Notes: a model not told the origin generated them from the letters alone. Positions 41,987 to 51,188 are shown, numbered from the stretch's first letter. The stretch is DNA of 64,000 nucleotides from an uncultured Clostridia bacterium (GCA_946403295.1 CAMIZL010000002.1:1-64000), one strand, 5' to 3'. Numbers and translations are program-made.

Positions 41987-44038
41987 TTAAATACTCCTCA
42001 TCAAAAATTCGCAAGCCGAAACAACGCCCTTAAATGCCAACCTTGAGATCTCAATATCAAAATAGAATCTCGCGATATCGCTGTTTGCGGATGCCTTCTG
42101 CTCAAGGATCTTACTTATCTGTTCGGCTTCAAAAGTGACAGCGTAATTGTTTATTACGGGAAAGATAAAACGCGACTCACATCTTTTCCTGATCGCTTCC
42201 GCCTCCGCGGCCATTTTTTTGATCTCGGAAAGCTTCGATAATTCGTCCTTTACTTTGTTCTCGCTCTTATATTGCTTCGATAATTCTTCCTTTACCTTTT
42301 TCGAGATCTCTTCACAGACCAGGAATCCTCTTTCACCGTCTTCCCTAAGCGCTGAAAGAGTCGCGATCTCATCCATGTGAAGCTTCACAAACTTTTCTCT
42401 TCCCTGTTCGTCAAGCGCCGGATTTGTCCGGGACAGCACCGCATCAAAAGTGAAATTACACAAGCAAGCGTCATTATTCTGTTCTCTCCCGGCCTTTCCG
42501 CAGGTCTGTGATATTGCCTCGCGTAACGTCATGACCCTGGTTCCCCGTATGAGAGCTCCGCCTTCTGTGGCGTCGATAACACTGACATCGGGCGCCTCGT
42601 GGGCGATCAGTTCTATCGCATGCTCAAACCAGCGCAGATAACCTATCCAATCACTTCGGGTACGCACTTTTTCTCCATCGATGCCGTCTATCATGACCGT
42701 GCCTATGTCACCGTTAATGCCCGCCGAAATAACGCCACCGGCATGGGTGGTTTCACCGGTATATGCAAGATCCTGTCCTATGAGAATGATGTCTTTTATT
42801 CCGAGCTCATAGCATATGGCAAATGCTGCAGTCGCAACGCTTCCGCCGCTCGGAATGTCCGAACCGATTTTCACGCCGCAGGCTTCAAACAATTTTTTCG
42901 GATAATCGCGGCAGTTGTAGAGAATCTTTGCCGCAGTATGTTTCCCGAGAAGCTCGGGCGGCGTCTGTTCGTCAAATATAACAGGGATTGCCCCTACACG
43001 CTCATCCGCAAAATTTTCCATCGATTTTGCGGGATCGATCGTTACGAAAGCATCCGGTATGATGTCCTTTTTAAGCAGATATTTAAGCGCGGTATCAACT
43101 GCAATAATAAAGGCATGACCCAAAGCCGGGCGAAGGTCTTCTATATTTTTGTCAAGCGAGGGACCTGCCGAAACTATGATAACCGGGATGTTTTGCAGAC
43201 CCGCGTTTTTCAGATCGCTCAAGAGGTACGCTCCGCTCATCGCACCGATGTTTTTCAGCACATGAAGCGCTCCTTCTTTCCTGAACCTTGTCATAGTATT
43301 CTTATTGACGAGGAGCCTCTCACGGTTATCGTTGATCATCCTCAAAAACAGCGCATATTCACCTGGGAAAGCCGAGTCATAGGCAGGATGCGCCAAAACG
43401 TCCATACGTGAAAGGCTGTAATAATCAACCCGCCTTATAAGTTCGTCGCGAAACAAAGTCGGATCAGCCGAAAAATCAACCACCGTCACCCGCGCGTCTC
43501 CCAACACACCCGTCAGAGACTCAAAATCACTCTTTAAGGGCTCACAGACCATTATCCTGCTCTTGGGATCGAGCACCTTAAGCAGTTCCCTGATCACTGT
43601 TCCGTCCCCGCCGCCAAACATCAAAACCGTTCTTGCGGATGTTTCCTTAAAGCTTTTCACGCACTCCGATGCCGTTTCTGCGGATGTCTTAAAGCATATA
43701 TCTTTACCGTTTTCCGAGGCTCTTTTATTCAGGGCTTCAAGACAGGCTTTGATCTGCCCGCCAAAATATTCACCCAGTAACTTTAAGTCACCGTTCTCCA
43801 AAGCCCTGAACGCATTCCCGATCGCAGGGATCGCTCTGTCTTTGAGAGCGGCTACCTCAGCTTCAAAACCGACAAGCTCAGAAGCTTGTGTTTTAAACAC
43901 GAGATCCAAAAAGGTCGCAAGTCTACCCATCAAGGCACCCGTTCTTTGAAGTGCCTCTTCTTTCTTTTGCCCGTTACAGCACCCGGAAAGCTCATTTATA
44001 TCCGCGATCAGGCATTCACTCAGTTCTTTCAGGTCCAT
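41987..44038 (-). CDS. Motility-associated glycosyltransferase (DUF115/Maf family)
   Basis: The protein has 683 residues from the ATG at 44038 after TGGGGGT; a 13-residue upstream extension has no ribosome site. The central DUF115 domain carries PVIIVSAGPSLDKNIEDLRPAL, AVDTALKYLLKKDIIPDAFVTIDP, YNCRDYPKKLF, SGGSVATAAFAICYELGIKDIILIGQDLAYTG and THAGGV. Maf proteins attach nonulosonates to flagellin. The C-terminal part is helical. Position next to neuA, neuB and flagellin supports that role directly. It is separated from flagellin by a strong terminator, so it needs its own promoter, which I could not define. Confidence 0.9.
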   Translation of the reverse strand: MDLKELSECLIADINELSGCCNGQKKEEALQRTGALMGRLATFLDLVFKTQASELVGFEAEVAALKDRAIPAIGNAFRALENGDLKLLGEYFGGQIKACLEALNKRASENGKDICFKTSAETASECVKSFKETSARTVLMFGGGDGTVIRELLKVLDPKSRIMVCEPLKSDFESLTGVLGDARVTVVDFSADPTLFRDELIRRVDYYSLSRMDVLAHPAYDSAFPGEYALFLRMINDNRERLLVNKNTMTRFRKEGALHVLKNIGAMSGAYLLSDLKNAGLQNIPVIIVSAGPSLDKNIEDLRPALGHAFIIAVDTALKYLLKKDIIPDAFVTIDPAKSMENFADERVGAIPVIFDEQTPPELLGKHTAAKILYNCRDYPKKLFEACGVKIGSDIPSGGSVATAAFAICYELGIKDIILIGQDLAYTGETTHAGGVISAGINGDIGTVMIDGIDGEKVRTRSDWIGYLRWFEHAIELIAHEAPDVSVIDATEGGALIRGTRVMTLREAISQTCGKAGREQNNDACLCNFTFDAVLSRTNPALDEQGREKFVKLHMDEIATLSALREDGERGFLVCEEISKKVKEELSKQYKSENKVKDELSKLSEIKKMAAEAEAIRKRCESRFIFPVINNYAVTFEAEQISKILEQKASANSDIARFYFDIEISRLAFKGVVSACEFLMRSI

Positions 44039-44143
44039 ATATACCCCCAAAAACTTCTTCTGTTCCAATAATACCACAACAAGCAGATATCAACCACTCT
44101 TTACTCCATGGGATAATTATGGAATGAAAAATAAAAGAAAAAG

Positions 44144-44173
44144 GAGCCGCAGCTCCCTAGAGGGCTGCGGCTC
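44144..44173 (-). terminator. Intrinsic terminator of the flagellin gene
   Basis: GAGCCGCAG and CTGCGGCTC form a perfect nine-pair stem with a 12-base loop. On the minus strand it is followed by CTTTTTCTTTTATTTTT. Confidence 0.95.
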
Positions 44174-44207
44174 GACTTTTGTTTGATAGTCAATACTTCT
44201 GAGATGA

Positions 44208-45215
44208 TTATCTGAGGAGTGTAAGAACACCCTGTGTAGACTGATTTGCCTGTGCGAGCATCGACTGGCCAGCCTGCTGAAGAATGCTGTTCTTCGAATA
44301 AGATACCATCTCTTCTGCCATGTTGACGTCACGGATACGGCTTTCAGCTGCCTGTAAGTTCTCAGCTGTGTTATCAGCATTGGCAATTGTGTGCTCAAGA
44401 CGGTTCTGGATAGCACCGAGGAAAGATCTTGACTTCGATACGTAGTTCATAGCTGTGTCAATATCTGTAACAGCTGCTGTGAATGCATCATGTGCTGCAT
44501 TGAACTCTTCGCTGCTGATTGCTTCCTTGATGAAGCTAAGTGTTCCGTCTTCAGACGAGAGGTTAACGCCCTCAACTTCTTCTGCATCTTCGCCAATTAC
44601 AGGGTAGTTGATCGCCTTAACATCGAGTGTACCCATCTTGAACTTGATGGACTGAGCTGTATTAGCGCCTACCTGAAGATTAGCGTATACATCACCCTCA
44701 AGGTTAGCGAGTGAAAGCATTGCAGAGTCTTCATTTCCGCTTGATCCTGCTGTGTACTGAAGTGTGCTAAGATCATCAGCGATGCTTGAAAGCTGATCCT
44801 CAGATGCGAAAAGCTTCATGGTGTTGAACTCTGTTGTGCAACCGATACGGCTGATCTCCTGAGCGAGCTGTGACATTTCCTCGTAGATGGAGTTACGATC
44901 CTGTGCTACGTTGGTGTCGTTTGAACCCTGAACTGCAAGTTCTCTCATTCTCTGAAGAATGCTGTGTACTTCGTTAAGAGCACCTTCTGCTGTCTGGATG
45001 AGGGAGATACCGTCCTGAGCGTTTGTTGAACCCTGCTCGAGACCTCTGATCTGGCCACGCATCTTTTCTGAAATCGAAAGGCCGGCTGCATCATCGCCTG
45101 CGCGATTGATTCTGTAACCACTTGATAACTTCTCTGTTGCCTTGCTTAAGTTTCCGTTTGTAACACCAAGCTGTCTGTTGGTGTTGGCTGCTGACATGTT
45201 GTGTTGTACTATCAT
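44208..45215 (-). CDS. fliC: Flagellin
   Basis: The protein has 335 residues from the ATG at 45215, after AAGGAGGAAATT. The N-terminal D0/D1 region (MIVQHNMSAANTNRQLG, SSGYRINRAGDDAAGLSISEKMRGQIRGL) and C-terminal D1/D0 region (AESRIRDVNMAEEMVSYSKN, QANQSTQGVLTLL) are typical. The variable middle is short (about residues 165-235), so the filament surface is simple apart from glycosylation. The gene has its own sigma-28 promoter (45391-45417), a long leader with a CsrA-type hairpin and its own terminator, as expected for the most highly expressed flagellar gene. The 162-residue fliT-like gene lies upstream behind a terminator. Confidence 0.97.
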   Translation of the reverse strand: MIVQHNMSAANTNRQLGVTNGNLSKATEKLSSGYRINRAGDDAAGLSISEKMRGQIRGLEQGSTNAQDGISLIQTAEGALNEVHSILQRMRELAVQGSNDTNVAQDRNSIYEEMSQLAQEISRIGCTTEFNTMKLFASEDQLSSIADDLSTLQYTAGSSGNEDSAMLSLANLEGDVYANLQVGANTAQSIKFKMGTLDVKAINYPVIGEDAEEVEGVNLSSEDGTLSFIKEAISSEEFNAAHDAFTAAVTDIDTAMNYVSKSRSFLGAIQNRLEHTIANADNTAENLQAAESRIRDVNMAEEMVSYSKNSILQQAGQSMLAQANQSTQGVLTLLR

Positions 45216-45236
45216 AATTTCCTCCTTGAATTTTGA

Positions 45237-45252
45237 GTGGCATCCTTGCCAC
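45237..45252 (-). promoter_or_regulatory. Candidate CsrA-binding hairpin in the flagellin leader
   Basis: In the mRNA, GUGGC-AAGGAU-GCCAC forms a five-pair stem with the loop AAGGAU, close to the CsrA optimum of a GGA presented in a loop. It lies nine bases upstream of the ribosome site AAGGAGG (45227-45221), which is the usual second CsrA site. This matches the known hag control in Bacillus subtilis, where FliW releases CsrA. Confidence 0.75.
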
Positions 45253-45390
45253 AAAACTGGGTTAATTGGTTACGTGGTTCTTTGGGATCTTTGGGCCGTA
45301 CTCCCTGTTCCTTCGGAACCGATCCGGTTTCAAGCTGCGCTCTTGCCGGAAAAACTTGTAGCTAAGTATGTGTTGCTTTACTTGTTATAT

Positions 45391-45417
45391 ATATCGACAG
45401 GGATGCGGGATTCTTAA
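45391..45417 (-). promoter_or_regulatory. Sigma-28 promoter of flagellin
   Basis: Read on the minus strand, TTAA, exactly 15 bases and GTCGATAT match TAAA-N15-GCCGATAA. The predicted leader is about 170 nt. With the hairpin at 45237-45252, this accounts for the 386-base gap between the flagellin and fliT-like genes. Confidence 0.75.
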
Positions 45418-45559
45418 CCCCTTTTTCAAAACTTTTTTGATTTTTTTTGAAAATTCTTTCAAACCCCGCACAGGAAGCGGGTTTGCTCATATAAGATTTT
45501 ACAAAAAAACTTTCAAAGACCACTCTGAAAATGAATTTTCCCGGATCCGGAATCGTAAA

Positions 45560-45582
45560 GAAGCAGTCCCAATGACTGCTTC
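45560..45582 (-). terminator. Terminator of the flaG-fliD-fliS-fliT-like unit
   Basis: GAAGCAGT and ACTGCTTC form an eight-pair stem. On the minus strand TTTACG follows. It lies about 20 bases after the stop of the 162-residue gene. Confidence 0.7.
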
Positions 45583-45601
45583 GCTCCGTTTTTTCTTCTT
45601 A

Positions 45602-46090
45602 TTACTTCTTTCTGTCATAAAATGTCGAGCCTTCCGGCGTACGTTTGTTGGCTATATTCTTATAATATGCCGCAACCGTCTTCGAGCTTTGTTTATAATC
45701 CTTGATCCGCTGCTTACCGCGATTAAGATGGATCGAGAGCTTGATCTTATTGCGCTCCTCGAGTGCCGTAAGCGTGGTCGAATAATCCGTTACCCTGCGA
45801 ACGAGTTCCTTCATATATGTGATCTCGTTCTCATATGACTCCCTGTCCTTTTTAATTAAGGGAGCTACCTTTTCATAGATCTCAAGAAATCCGTCATCAA
45901 GTTCGTTGAGTCTGGCAAGCGATTTTTCCTTTGAGTCGATCGTCTTGTTAAAAGCGTCAAAATCAAGTTCGTCACGTGAAAGGAGTTCTTCCTGTTTAAG
46001 AGTGTCATCTCTGAGGCGTTCGAGCACCTCGATCTTCTTTTTGAGCGAATCTATCAGGATGCTGATATATGTAAGATCTTTGGTTTCCAT
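45602..46090 (-). CDS. Flagellar chaperone-like coiled-coil protein (FliT/FlgN-like)
   Basis: This protein has 162 residues and is almost wholly helical and charged (LIDSLKKKIEVLERLRDDTL, FNKTIDSKEKSLARLNELDDG). It resembles the FlgN domain of type III export chaperones in composition and length, but sequence conservation in that family is low. Its place directly after fliS, where other bacteria have fliT, suggests a chaperone for FliD or another filament protein. A terminator follows. There is no signal peptide. Confidence 0.65.
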   Translation of the reverse strand: METKDLTYISILIDSLKKKIEVLERLRDDTLKQEELLSRDELDFDAFNKTIDSKEKSLARLNELDDGFLEIYEKVAPLIKKDRESYENEITYMKELVRRVTDYSTTLTALEERNKIKLSIHLNRGKQRIKDYKQSSKTVAAYYKNIANKRTPEGSTFYDRKK

Positions 46091-46223
46091 TATTGTCCCC
46101 TTTGTGTTTATCTGTCCGGCCCGAAAACTCCGGATCGTCTTTTATTTCTTTGATGACCCTTGCTCTCACGGAGTCTGCGGCCTCCGTAAAAACAAGGGTC
46201 ATCTGTTCATAAATATTTATGGC

Positions 46224-46655
46224 TTATTGTGAAACTGCTTTTTTCTGTGCGGGAACATACTGGATAGCGGAAGGTCCGCCTACGCCTGCCCTGCTCCTTA
46301 CCATAACTTCTTTCCATGTATCACGCATCTCACGGATATACTTGAGAGCTTCCTTAAGGATCTCGGGATCCTTCTTGATATTGGCTTCAACAAGTCTTCT
46401 GTAGATATAATCATAAACAAGGTCGAAATCCTTTGCTACGGGATATTTGAAATCGAGTGTGGCGCGGAATTCGGTGATGATCTTCTCAGCCTTGATGATG
46501 TTTGTGTTGATCTTGTTGATGTCATTCTGCTCAAAGCCTGCAAGGGCGATGTTACAGAATTTGATCGCTCCGTCGTAAAGCATGAGCGTAAGCTCTGCGG
46601 GAGATGCTGTCTTAATGGAGTTGTCTTTGTAAGCGAGTGTCATATTAGGTGTCAT
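46224..46655 (-). CDS. fliS: Flagellin export chaperone FliS
   Basis: This 143-residue protein matches FliS: MTLAYKDNSIKTASPAELTLMLYDGAIKF at the N-terminus (residues about 5-33), then FRATLDFKYPVAKDFDLVYDYIYRRL and EALKYIREMRDTWKEVM. FliS binds flagellin in the cytoplasm and prevents early polymerisation; it may also bind FliW. The start follows GGAGGGC. It lies 31 bases after fliD in one unit. Confidence 0.95.
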   Translation of the reverse strand: MTPNMTLAYKDNSIKTASPAELTLMLYDGAIKFCNIALAGFEQNDINKINTNIIKAEKIITEFRATLDFKYPVAKDFDLVYDYIYRRLVEANIKKDPEILKEALKYIREMRDTWKEVMVRSRAGVGGPSAIQYVPAQKKAVSQ

Positions 46656-46686
46656 ATCGGTGCCCTCCGTATGTTTATTTTTTCAA

Positions 46687-48201
46687 TTATGCCATTCCCA
46701 GCAAGCCCGAAAGCTGACTCTGCTGACTTTGAAGTTTAGCCATCGCAGCTTCCATTGCGGAAAATTGTTTGTAATACTTTTCTTCCATGTCTGAAAGTCT
46801 TGTTTCCCAGGTCTTGATGCTCTTGTCGTAATCGGTGATCTGCGACTGTATCTGCTTGTCGTTGTAGAACGTAAGCGCCGAGCTTATCGATGTAGCCGAC
46901 ATCTTGTCCGAAAGAGTCTTATAAAACTCTGACAGAACTCCGGAAAATACTTTACCGACCAGTTCGGGATTGCTCTCGATAGCGCTCTTTAATTTGTCAT
47001 CCTTAGCTGCGTAAAGTCCGTCATCCGCATCACCGTCTATATGGAGGATTCCGTGCTCCGTATAGGCGCCTGTATTAACGCCAAAGGACGAAAGTGAATA
47101 GGACTTGCCGTCTATTTCGACTGTCTTCTGCATCGCCGTGCGGAATGTCGACATAAGTGAATTTAAAGTATCGTCTCGCCTTAAGAGTGAATCCTTGATG
47201 TTGTCTTCCCAAAGCTCGATCTGTTTGTCGCTCATTGCTTCCTTGTCGGAATCGGTCAGCATATTGTAACCTCTTGCCGACTTGGCGTTGTATTTGTCAT
47301 ACATCTCTTTCATGAGCTCGTTATAAGATTTAACAAAATCTTTGATCTTGTTATAAACACCCTCCGAATCATTCGTAACGGTTATGGTCACGTTCGATCC
47401 TGCCGTGGTGCCTTTGAGGGAAAGTGAAAGTCCGTTTGCTTTCACTGTATTTGATGAGGAGGTGATATATGCTCCGTTGAGCTTGATCGATGCATCCGAT
47501 GCCGCAACGATCGCTATATGATCCGCATCATTCGCCTGCCGGTCAAGTTTTACGGACTCTTCATCGAAGTTCTGAAGTCCGAGTGCTTCAAGCCCGTCGG
47601 CTCCCGCGTTGTCCGAAGTCAAAGTAAAGATGTTGTCTTTACCTGTCGTTCTTGCGCCGATAAAGAATCTTCCGTCGTCTGCAGTGAAGCTTGCATTGAG
47701 TCCCGCATCTTTGAGGAAATCAACAAACTCTTTGACCGTGGTCTCATCGGTGATCTCAAGTGTCCTTGCTTCGGGATCTCCGCCTTTCTTTACCGAAATG
47801 GTCTGGCCTGCGGAAACGCCCGCATCCTGAAGTTTCGACTGAAGCGTGAGGTTCTTGTCCTTTATCTGTCTGCCGGTAATGTACTGGGCATTTGCAAGTG
47901 ATTCGACCTGAACATTATATGTTCCGTTTGCCGTTGCCTCAGCGGTTGCGGTGAGCTTTGACTCGTCCGAACTCGATGCGTTGTGTGCAAGATAAGATCC
48001 CTGAAGTTTAAGTGACGAGAGCTTCTCGGTATAAAGGGAATAGATCTTTGTGTTCATCTCTTCCCATTTTTCTTTTTTCCATTCGAGCTTCTTTTTGTTG
48101 CCCTCAATGTTCGTCTTCTTAAGAGACTGGGCTGACATAAGCTCTTTTATGATCGCATCGGTATCAAGACCTGATGCAAGTCCGCCTAATCTGATTGGCA
48201 T
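46687..48201 (-). CDS. fliD: Flagellar filament cap protein FliD
   Basis: This 504-residue protein begins MPIRLGGLASGLDTDAIIKELM, the hook-associated protein 2 N-terminal signature. It has a FliD N-domain, a variable middle, and the C-terminal domain with the helical end YDKSIKTWETRLSDMEEKYYKQF and LQSQQSQLSGLLG. FliD caps the growing filament and directs flagellin folding. Length is within the family range. It is between flaG and fliS, with the ribosome site AAGGAGG. Confidence 0.96.
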   Translation of the reverse strand: MPIRLGGLASGLDTDAIIKELMSAQSLKKTNIEGNKKKLEWKKEKWEEMNTKIYSLYTEKLSSLKLQGSYLAHNASSSDESKLTATAEATANGTYNVQVESLANAQYITGRQIKDKNLTLQSKLQDAGVSAGQTISVKKGGDPEARTLEITDETTVKEFVDFLKDAGLNASFTADDGRFFIGARTTGKDNIFTLTSDNAGADGLEALGLQNFDEESVKLDRQANDADHIAIVAASDASIKLNGAYITSSSNTVKANGLSLSLKGTTAGSNVTITVTNDSEGVYNKIKDFVKSYNELMKEMYDKYNAKSARGYNMLTDSDKEAMSDKQIELWEDNIKDSLLRRDDTLNSLMSTFRTAMQKTVEIDGKSYSLSSFGVNTGAYTEHGILHIDGDADDGLYAAKDDKLKSAIESNPELVGKVFSGVLSEFYKTLSDKMSATSISSALTFYNDKQIQSQITDYDKSIKTWETRLSDMEEKYYKQFSAMEAAMAKLQSQQSQLSGLLGMA

Positions 48202-48251
48202 ACGCGACCTCCTTGTCCGTAGGAAACTCCCATCTCAGTGATCAATGTCCG

Positions 48252-48635
48252 TTATCTCTTCTCGTCTACGATGATCCCTGCAAGTTCCCACATCTTACTG
48301 ATCATGTCGAGTGTCTCCTCGGGAGGGAACTCTCTGATGATCTCATTTGTCTGCTGGTCGATGATCTTGACCGAAATGCTCTTTGTTGCCTCGTGATATG
48401 AGAACTGAGCATTTGTATGGCCGAAATGTGCTTTTCTGTTGGCCTTCTCTATAGCTGCCTTAACCTGATCGTCGGAAGGAGCGGGTTTTCCGTCCCCCGA
48501 GGGTGCGGTCTGTGTAACAGGTGCAGCGGGTGTACTCACCGGTGTCGAAGGTGCAACCGCATCTGTATATTGATAGCTGTCTGTACTAACAGGCTTGGGT
48601 GCCTGAACGCTTGATGTTTGATAGATTCCATCCAT
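48252..48635 (-). CDS. flaG: FlaG family flagellar protein
   Basis: The protein has 127 residues from the ATG at 48635 after AAGGAGG; an eight-residue upstream extension is not supported. The N-terminal half is Pro-, Thr- and Val-rich and flexible. The C-terminal half matches FlaG (FSYHEATKSISVKIIDQQTNEIIREFPPEETLDMISKMWEL). FlaG affects filament length in other bacteria. It has its own sigma-28 promoter and heads the flaG-fliD-fliS unit. Confidence 0.92.
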   Translation of the reverse strand: MDGIYQTSSVQAPKPVSTDSYQYTDAVAPSTPVSTPAAPVTQTAPSGDGKPAPSDDQVKAAIEKANRKAHFGHTNAQFSYHEATKSISVKIIDQQTNEIIREFPPEETLDMISKMWELAGIIVDEKR

Positions 48636-48669
48636 TACATTTACCTCCTTGTAAAACAAAGCATAAGTC

Positions 48670-48682
48670 CAAAATCCTTTTG
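48670..48682 (-). promoter_or_regulatory. Weak candidate CsrA site in the flaG leader
   Basis: CAAA-AGGAU-UUUG can form a small four-pair hairpin presenting GGA, 17 to 29 bases upstream of the AAGGAGG ribosome site. The stem is AU-rich and weak, so I list it only because of the stronger sites at 45237 and 39234. Confidence 0.35.
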
Positions 48683-48700
48683 AACAGGTTCCTAAAACAT

Positions 48701-48727
48701 ATATCGGCAGAAAACTTCAAAACATTA
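48701..48727 (-). promoter_or_regulatory. Sigma-28 promoter of flaG
   Basis: Read on the minus strand, TAAT, 15 bases and GCCGATAT. This is the closest match in the window to TAAA-N15-GCCGATAA. Confidence 0.8.
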
Positions 48728-48757
48728 GCGAAATCCATAAGTTTTTTGCAAAAAAAA

Positions 48758-48781
48758 GCAGTACCCCTGTATGAGTACTGC
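48758..48781 (-). terminator. Terminator after csrA (end of the flgM operon)
   Basis: GCAGTAC and GTACTGC form a seven-pair stem with a ten-base loop. On the minus strand an eight-base T run follows. Confidence 0.85.
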
Positions 48782-48807
48782 CATAAACCACTTTTAAGTT
48801 CGTTTTC

Positions 48808-49032
48808 TCAGAAAGTAAGAAGCTTTTCGATCGTCTCCTTACTCTGCTCAAGAGCAACAGCCTTACGGTTTTCTTCCTCGATCTGAAGGAATATCTCCTT
48901 ACGGTAAACAGGCACTGACCTGGGCGCTACAACGCCGATCTTTACCTGATCACCTTTGATCTCGAGAATTGTGATCTCCACATCTTTCCCGAGCATGATC
49001 GATTCATTGATCCTTCTTGATAAAGCGAGCAT
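48808..49032 (-). CDS. csrA: Carbon storage regulator CsrA
   Basis: This 74-residue RNA-binding regulator has the typical [22 protein letters not shown] start and the RNA-binding edge [14 protein letters not shown]. CsrA dimers bind GGA motifs in leaders and block translation; the flagellin leader has a matching hairpin. Its ATG overlaps the fliW stop by one base (TGATG), so both proteins are made together. A strong terminator follows. Confidence 0.97.
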   Translation of the reverse strand: MLALSRRINESIMLGKDVEITILEIKGDQVKIGVVAPRSVPVYRKEIFLQIEEENRKAVALEQSKETIEKLLTF

Positions 49033-49493
49033 CAGGCCTCCTCCTTTCCTGCTGCCTTAAGCAGATCGTAGATCTTAAAACGGATCTCATAATCCTGATT
49101 CTCGACTACGGTCTGTACGCCCTTCATCGAATCGGTATTGATGATGATGGGTGCCTTAAGATTGGTCGTCATGTTGGTAATGTCTTCAGGGACCGTTACG
49201 GTCACAAGTACGGAAATATTTTCCTCGTTCCAGTCTCCGAGCGATTCTAGCGCGTCGTCCTCGACAACCGGATTGTAATCGGGTTTAACTATGGTAGGTA
49301 TCATGACGGGAAGTGCGAGAGCCTGCTCATCAACACTTTGAAGCCATGAGATGGAGGGGCGCTCCTTTGCTTCGTTATTGAAGATAAGAGCAAATTTCTT
49401 ATACTCCTCAAATCCGAAAAGTCCTTCGTCAAATACGATCACCTTATCGTCATCAAGATCTACAGCACCGAAATATCTGGTATTTATCCTCAT
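49032..49493 (-). CDS. fliW: Flagellar assembly factor FliW
   Basis: This 153-residue protein has the FliW motifs [20 protein letters not shown] and [18 protein letters not shown], with [16 protein letters not shown] near the C-terminus. FliW binds either flagellin or CsrA. When flagellin is exported, FliW frees to sequester CsrA and relieves repression of flagellin translation. The gene pair fliW-csrA is overlapped and lies behind flgL in the flgM operon. Confidence 0.96.
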   Translation of the reverse strand: MRINTRYFGAVDLDDDKVIVFDEGLFGFEEYKKFALIFNNEAKERPSISWLQSVDEQALALPVMIPTIVKPDYNPVVEDDALESLGDWNEENISVLVTVTVPEDITNMTTNLKAPIIINTDSMKGVQTVVENQDYEIRFKIYDLLKAAGKEEA

Positions 49494-49614
49494 ATTATAC
49501 CCTCCTGTTTGAAGTTTTGCGTGTACCCGGCAGTGATCATCCGGTTTCCAAAAAATTGATTTAATGATATTATATCACGTCCGATAGCATTTGTGCCACC
49601 TTTTGTGAAATATT

Positions 49615-51168
49615 TTACAGGAAATCAAGTAGCGTGTTCTTTACGACTTTTGCCGCGGAAGAAAGCGAAGCATTGTAAACCGTCTGCATTGCGTTGTAAT
49701 TAACTACGGTATCAACGATATCGGCATCCTCATTCTGCGAAAGAAGATCCGTAAATTCTGTCTGCTGCGTCGAGAGTCTCGACTCCGTAAGCTCAAGTCT
49801 GTTATATCTTGTTCCGATATCGGCCGTTGCCACGTTAACTCTGTCTTCTTCCTGTGACATCCCTGTGAGTGCTTTTGAATAAGCCTGTCTCATGATGCCG
49901 TCCTTAAGGTCGAGCTCCGTATTGAGCACGTCGAGGATTTCCGAAAGCTTGTTTCTCTGCTCGTCCGTGAGAGTGTCATCCTTCATCGCGAGCTTAACTT
50001 CTTCCATCTCATCTTTTACGCGGTCAACGTCTCCGATCGCCTGCACGATATCATCGATGATACGTCCGAGCGAATGACGGTAAGCTTCTCTTCCCTGAAT
50101 GTTTATGGCCATCTGTTGGTTGAAGTTGATCTCGAAAGCGATCTTTTGGTCCTCTGCCGTAAAACGGATCGCTCTTTCGTCTCTTTCGGTCTCATCGCCG
50201 ATCGTAAGATCCTTCTTTACACAGTCGAAATAGTGCTCGGGTCTGAGTTCGTTCTTCTCGAAATCCTGCTTTTCGTATGTGATCTCAAAATCGGATTCTC
50301 TGAACTGTGAGTACACATCGCTGCCCATGATGATCTCGCCCGTATCGGCAAGGAAATGGATCTCATCGGGTTCGGGCTTATATGCGGCAGGATCCGTCGA
50401 CGACATGGTGATCATGTCGTTCTCAGTAAATTCATCGGTATATATGCGGTTGCCCTCGTCGTCGAGCTCGTACGTTCCGTCATCAAGCTTGCTCGGGATC
50501 TTGAGCGCAATGTCCGCTCCGTCCTCAACGCTCTTTAGATTATTGTATGAAAGCCTGAGCCTGTAGACCGTGATCTCGTTGGGACGTGTCTCTGTATCGA
50601 AGCTGTCATAATCGTCAAGGCTGAATGTGTTAAAAGGACAATTATCAACGATCCTCTTGCTGATCTCAACCTGATCCGCAGTCATCGTCTCGGTGATCGT
50701 ATAATGGTCCGTATGGCACTCGTCTCCGAAAACGAGAGGAGTGTTTGTCTTATATCCGGTAAAAAGATAACGTCCGGCGTAATTGGCATTGCCTTCCTGA
50801 TAAACCTGCGAGCGAAGCTCCTTGAGGTTTATCGCGATGCTTCTTCTGTCCTCTTCCGTAAGAGTATCGTTTGCACCCTGTACGCAATATGTATGGATCT
50901 TCGTGATGATCTCGCTCGTAACCTTGAGCGCGCTCTCCGTTGTCTCCATCCATGACTTTGCATCGGGGATGTTCTTCTCGTAGTATTGGTTGAGCTCGGA
51001 AAGATTCGTACGGAGCTTAAGTGCCCTGACCGCAACGATGGGGTCATCCGAAGGACGCTGTATAGCAAGTCCCGTAGCATATTTCTCTTCAAGACTGTTC
51101 ATCTTGTTCTTGTTGCTGTTTATGTTATAAAGCATGTTGTTGGTCATCATCCTGTTGGTGATACGCAT
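49615..51168 (-). CDS. flgL: Hook-filament junction protein FlgL
   Basis: This 517-residue protein begins MRITNRMMTNNMLYNINSNKNKMNSL and has the flagellin-like N-terminal helix (ATGLAIQRPSDDPIVAVRALKLR) and a C-terminal helix ending AMQTVYNASLSSAAKVVKNTLLDFL (about the last 25 residues). FlgL (HAP3) joins the hook-side FlgK zone to the filament. It is longer than the roughly 300-residue enteric form because of a large middle domain, which is common in Clostridia. It lies 20 bases after flgK. Confidence 0.95.
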   Translation of the reverse strand: MRITNRMMTNNMLYNINSNKNKMNSLEEKYATGLAIQRPSDDPIVAVRALKLRTNLSELNQYYEKNIPDAKSWMETTESALKVTSEIITKIHTYCVQGANDTLTEEDRRSIAINLKELRSQVYQEGNANYAGRYLFTGYKTNTPLVFGDECHTDHYTITETMTADQVEISKRIVDNCPFNTFSLDDYDSFDTETRPNEITVYRLRLSYNNLKSVEDGADIALKIPSKLDDGTYELDDEGNRIYTDEFTENDMITMSSTDPAAYKPEPDEIHFLADTGEIIMGSDVYSQFRESDFEITYEKQDFEKNELRPEHYFDCVKKDLTIGDETERDERAIRFTAEDQKIAFEINFNQQMAINIQGREAYRHSLGRIIDDIVQAIGDVDRVKDEMEEVKLAMKDDTLTDEQRNKLSEILDVLNTELDLKDGIMRQAYSKALTGMSQEEDRVNVATADIGTRYNRLELTESRLSTQQTEFTDLLSQNEDADIVDTVVNYNAMQTVYNASLSSAAKVVKNTLLDFL

Positions 51169-51188
51169 ATTCGGTTACCTCCTTTTCG

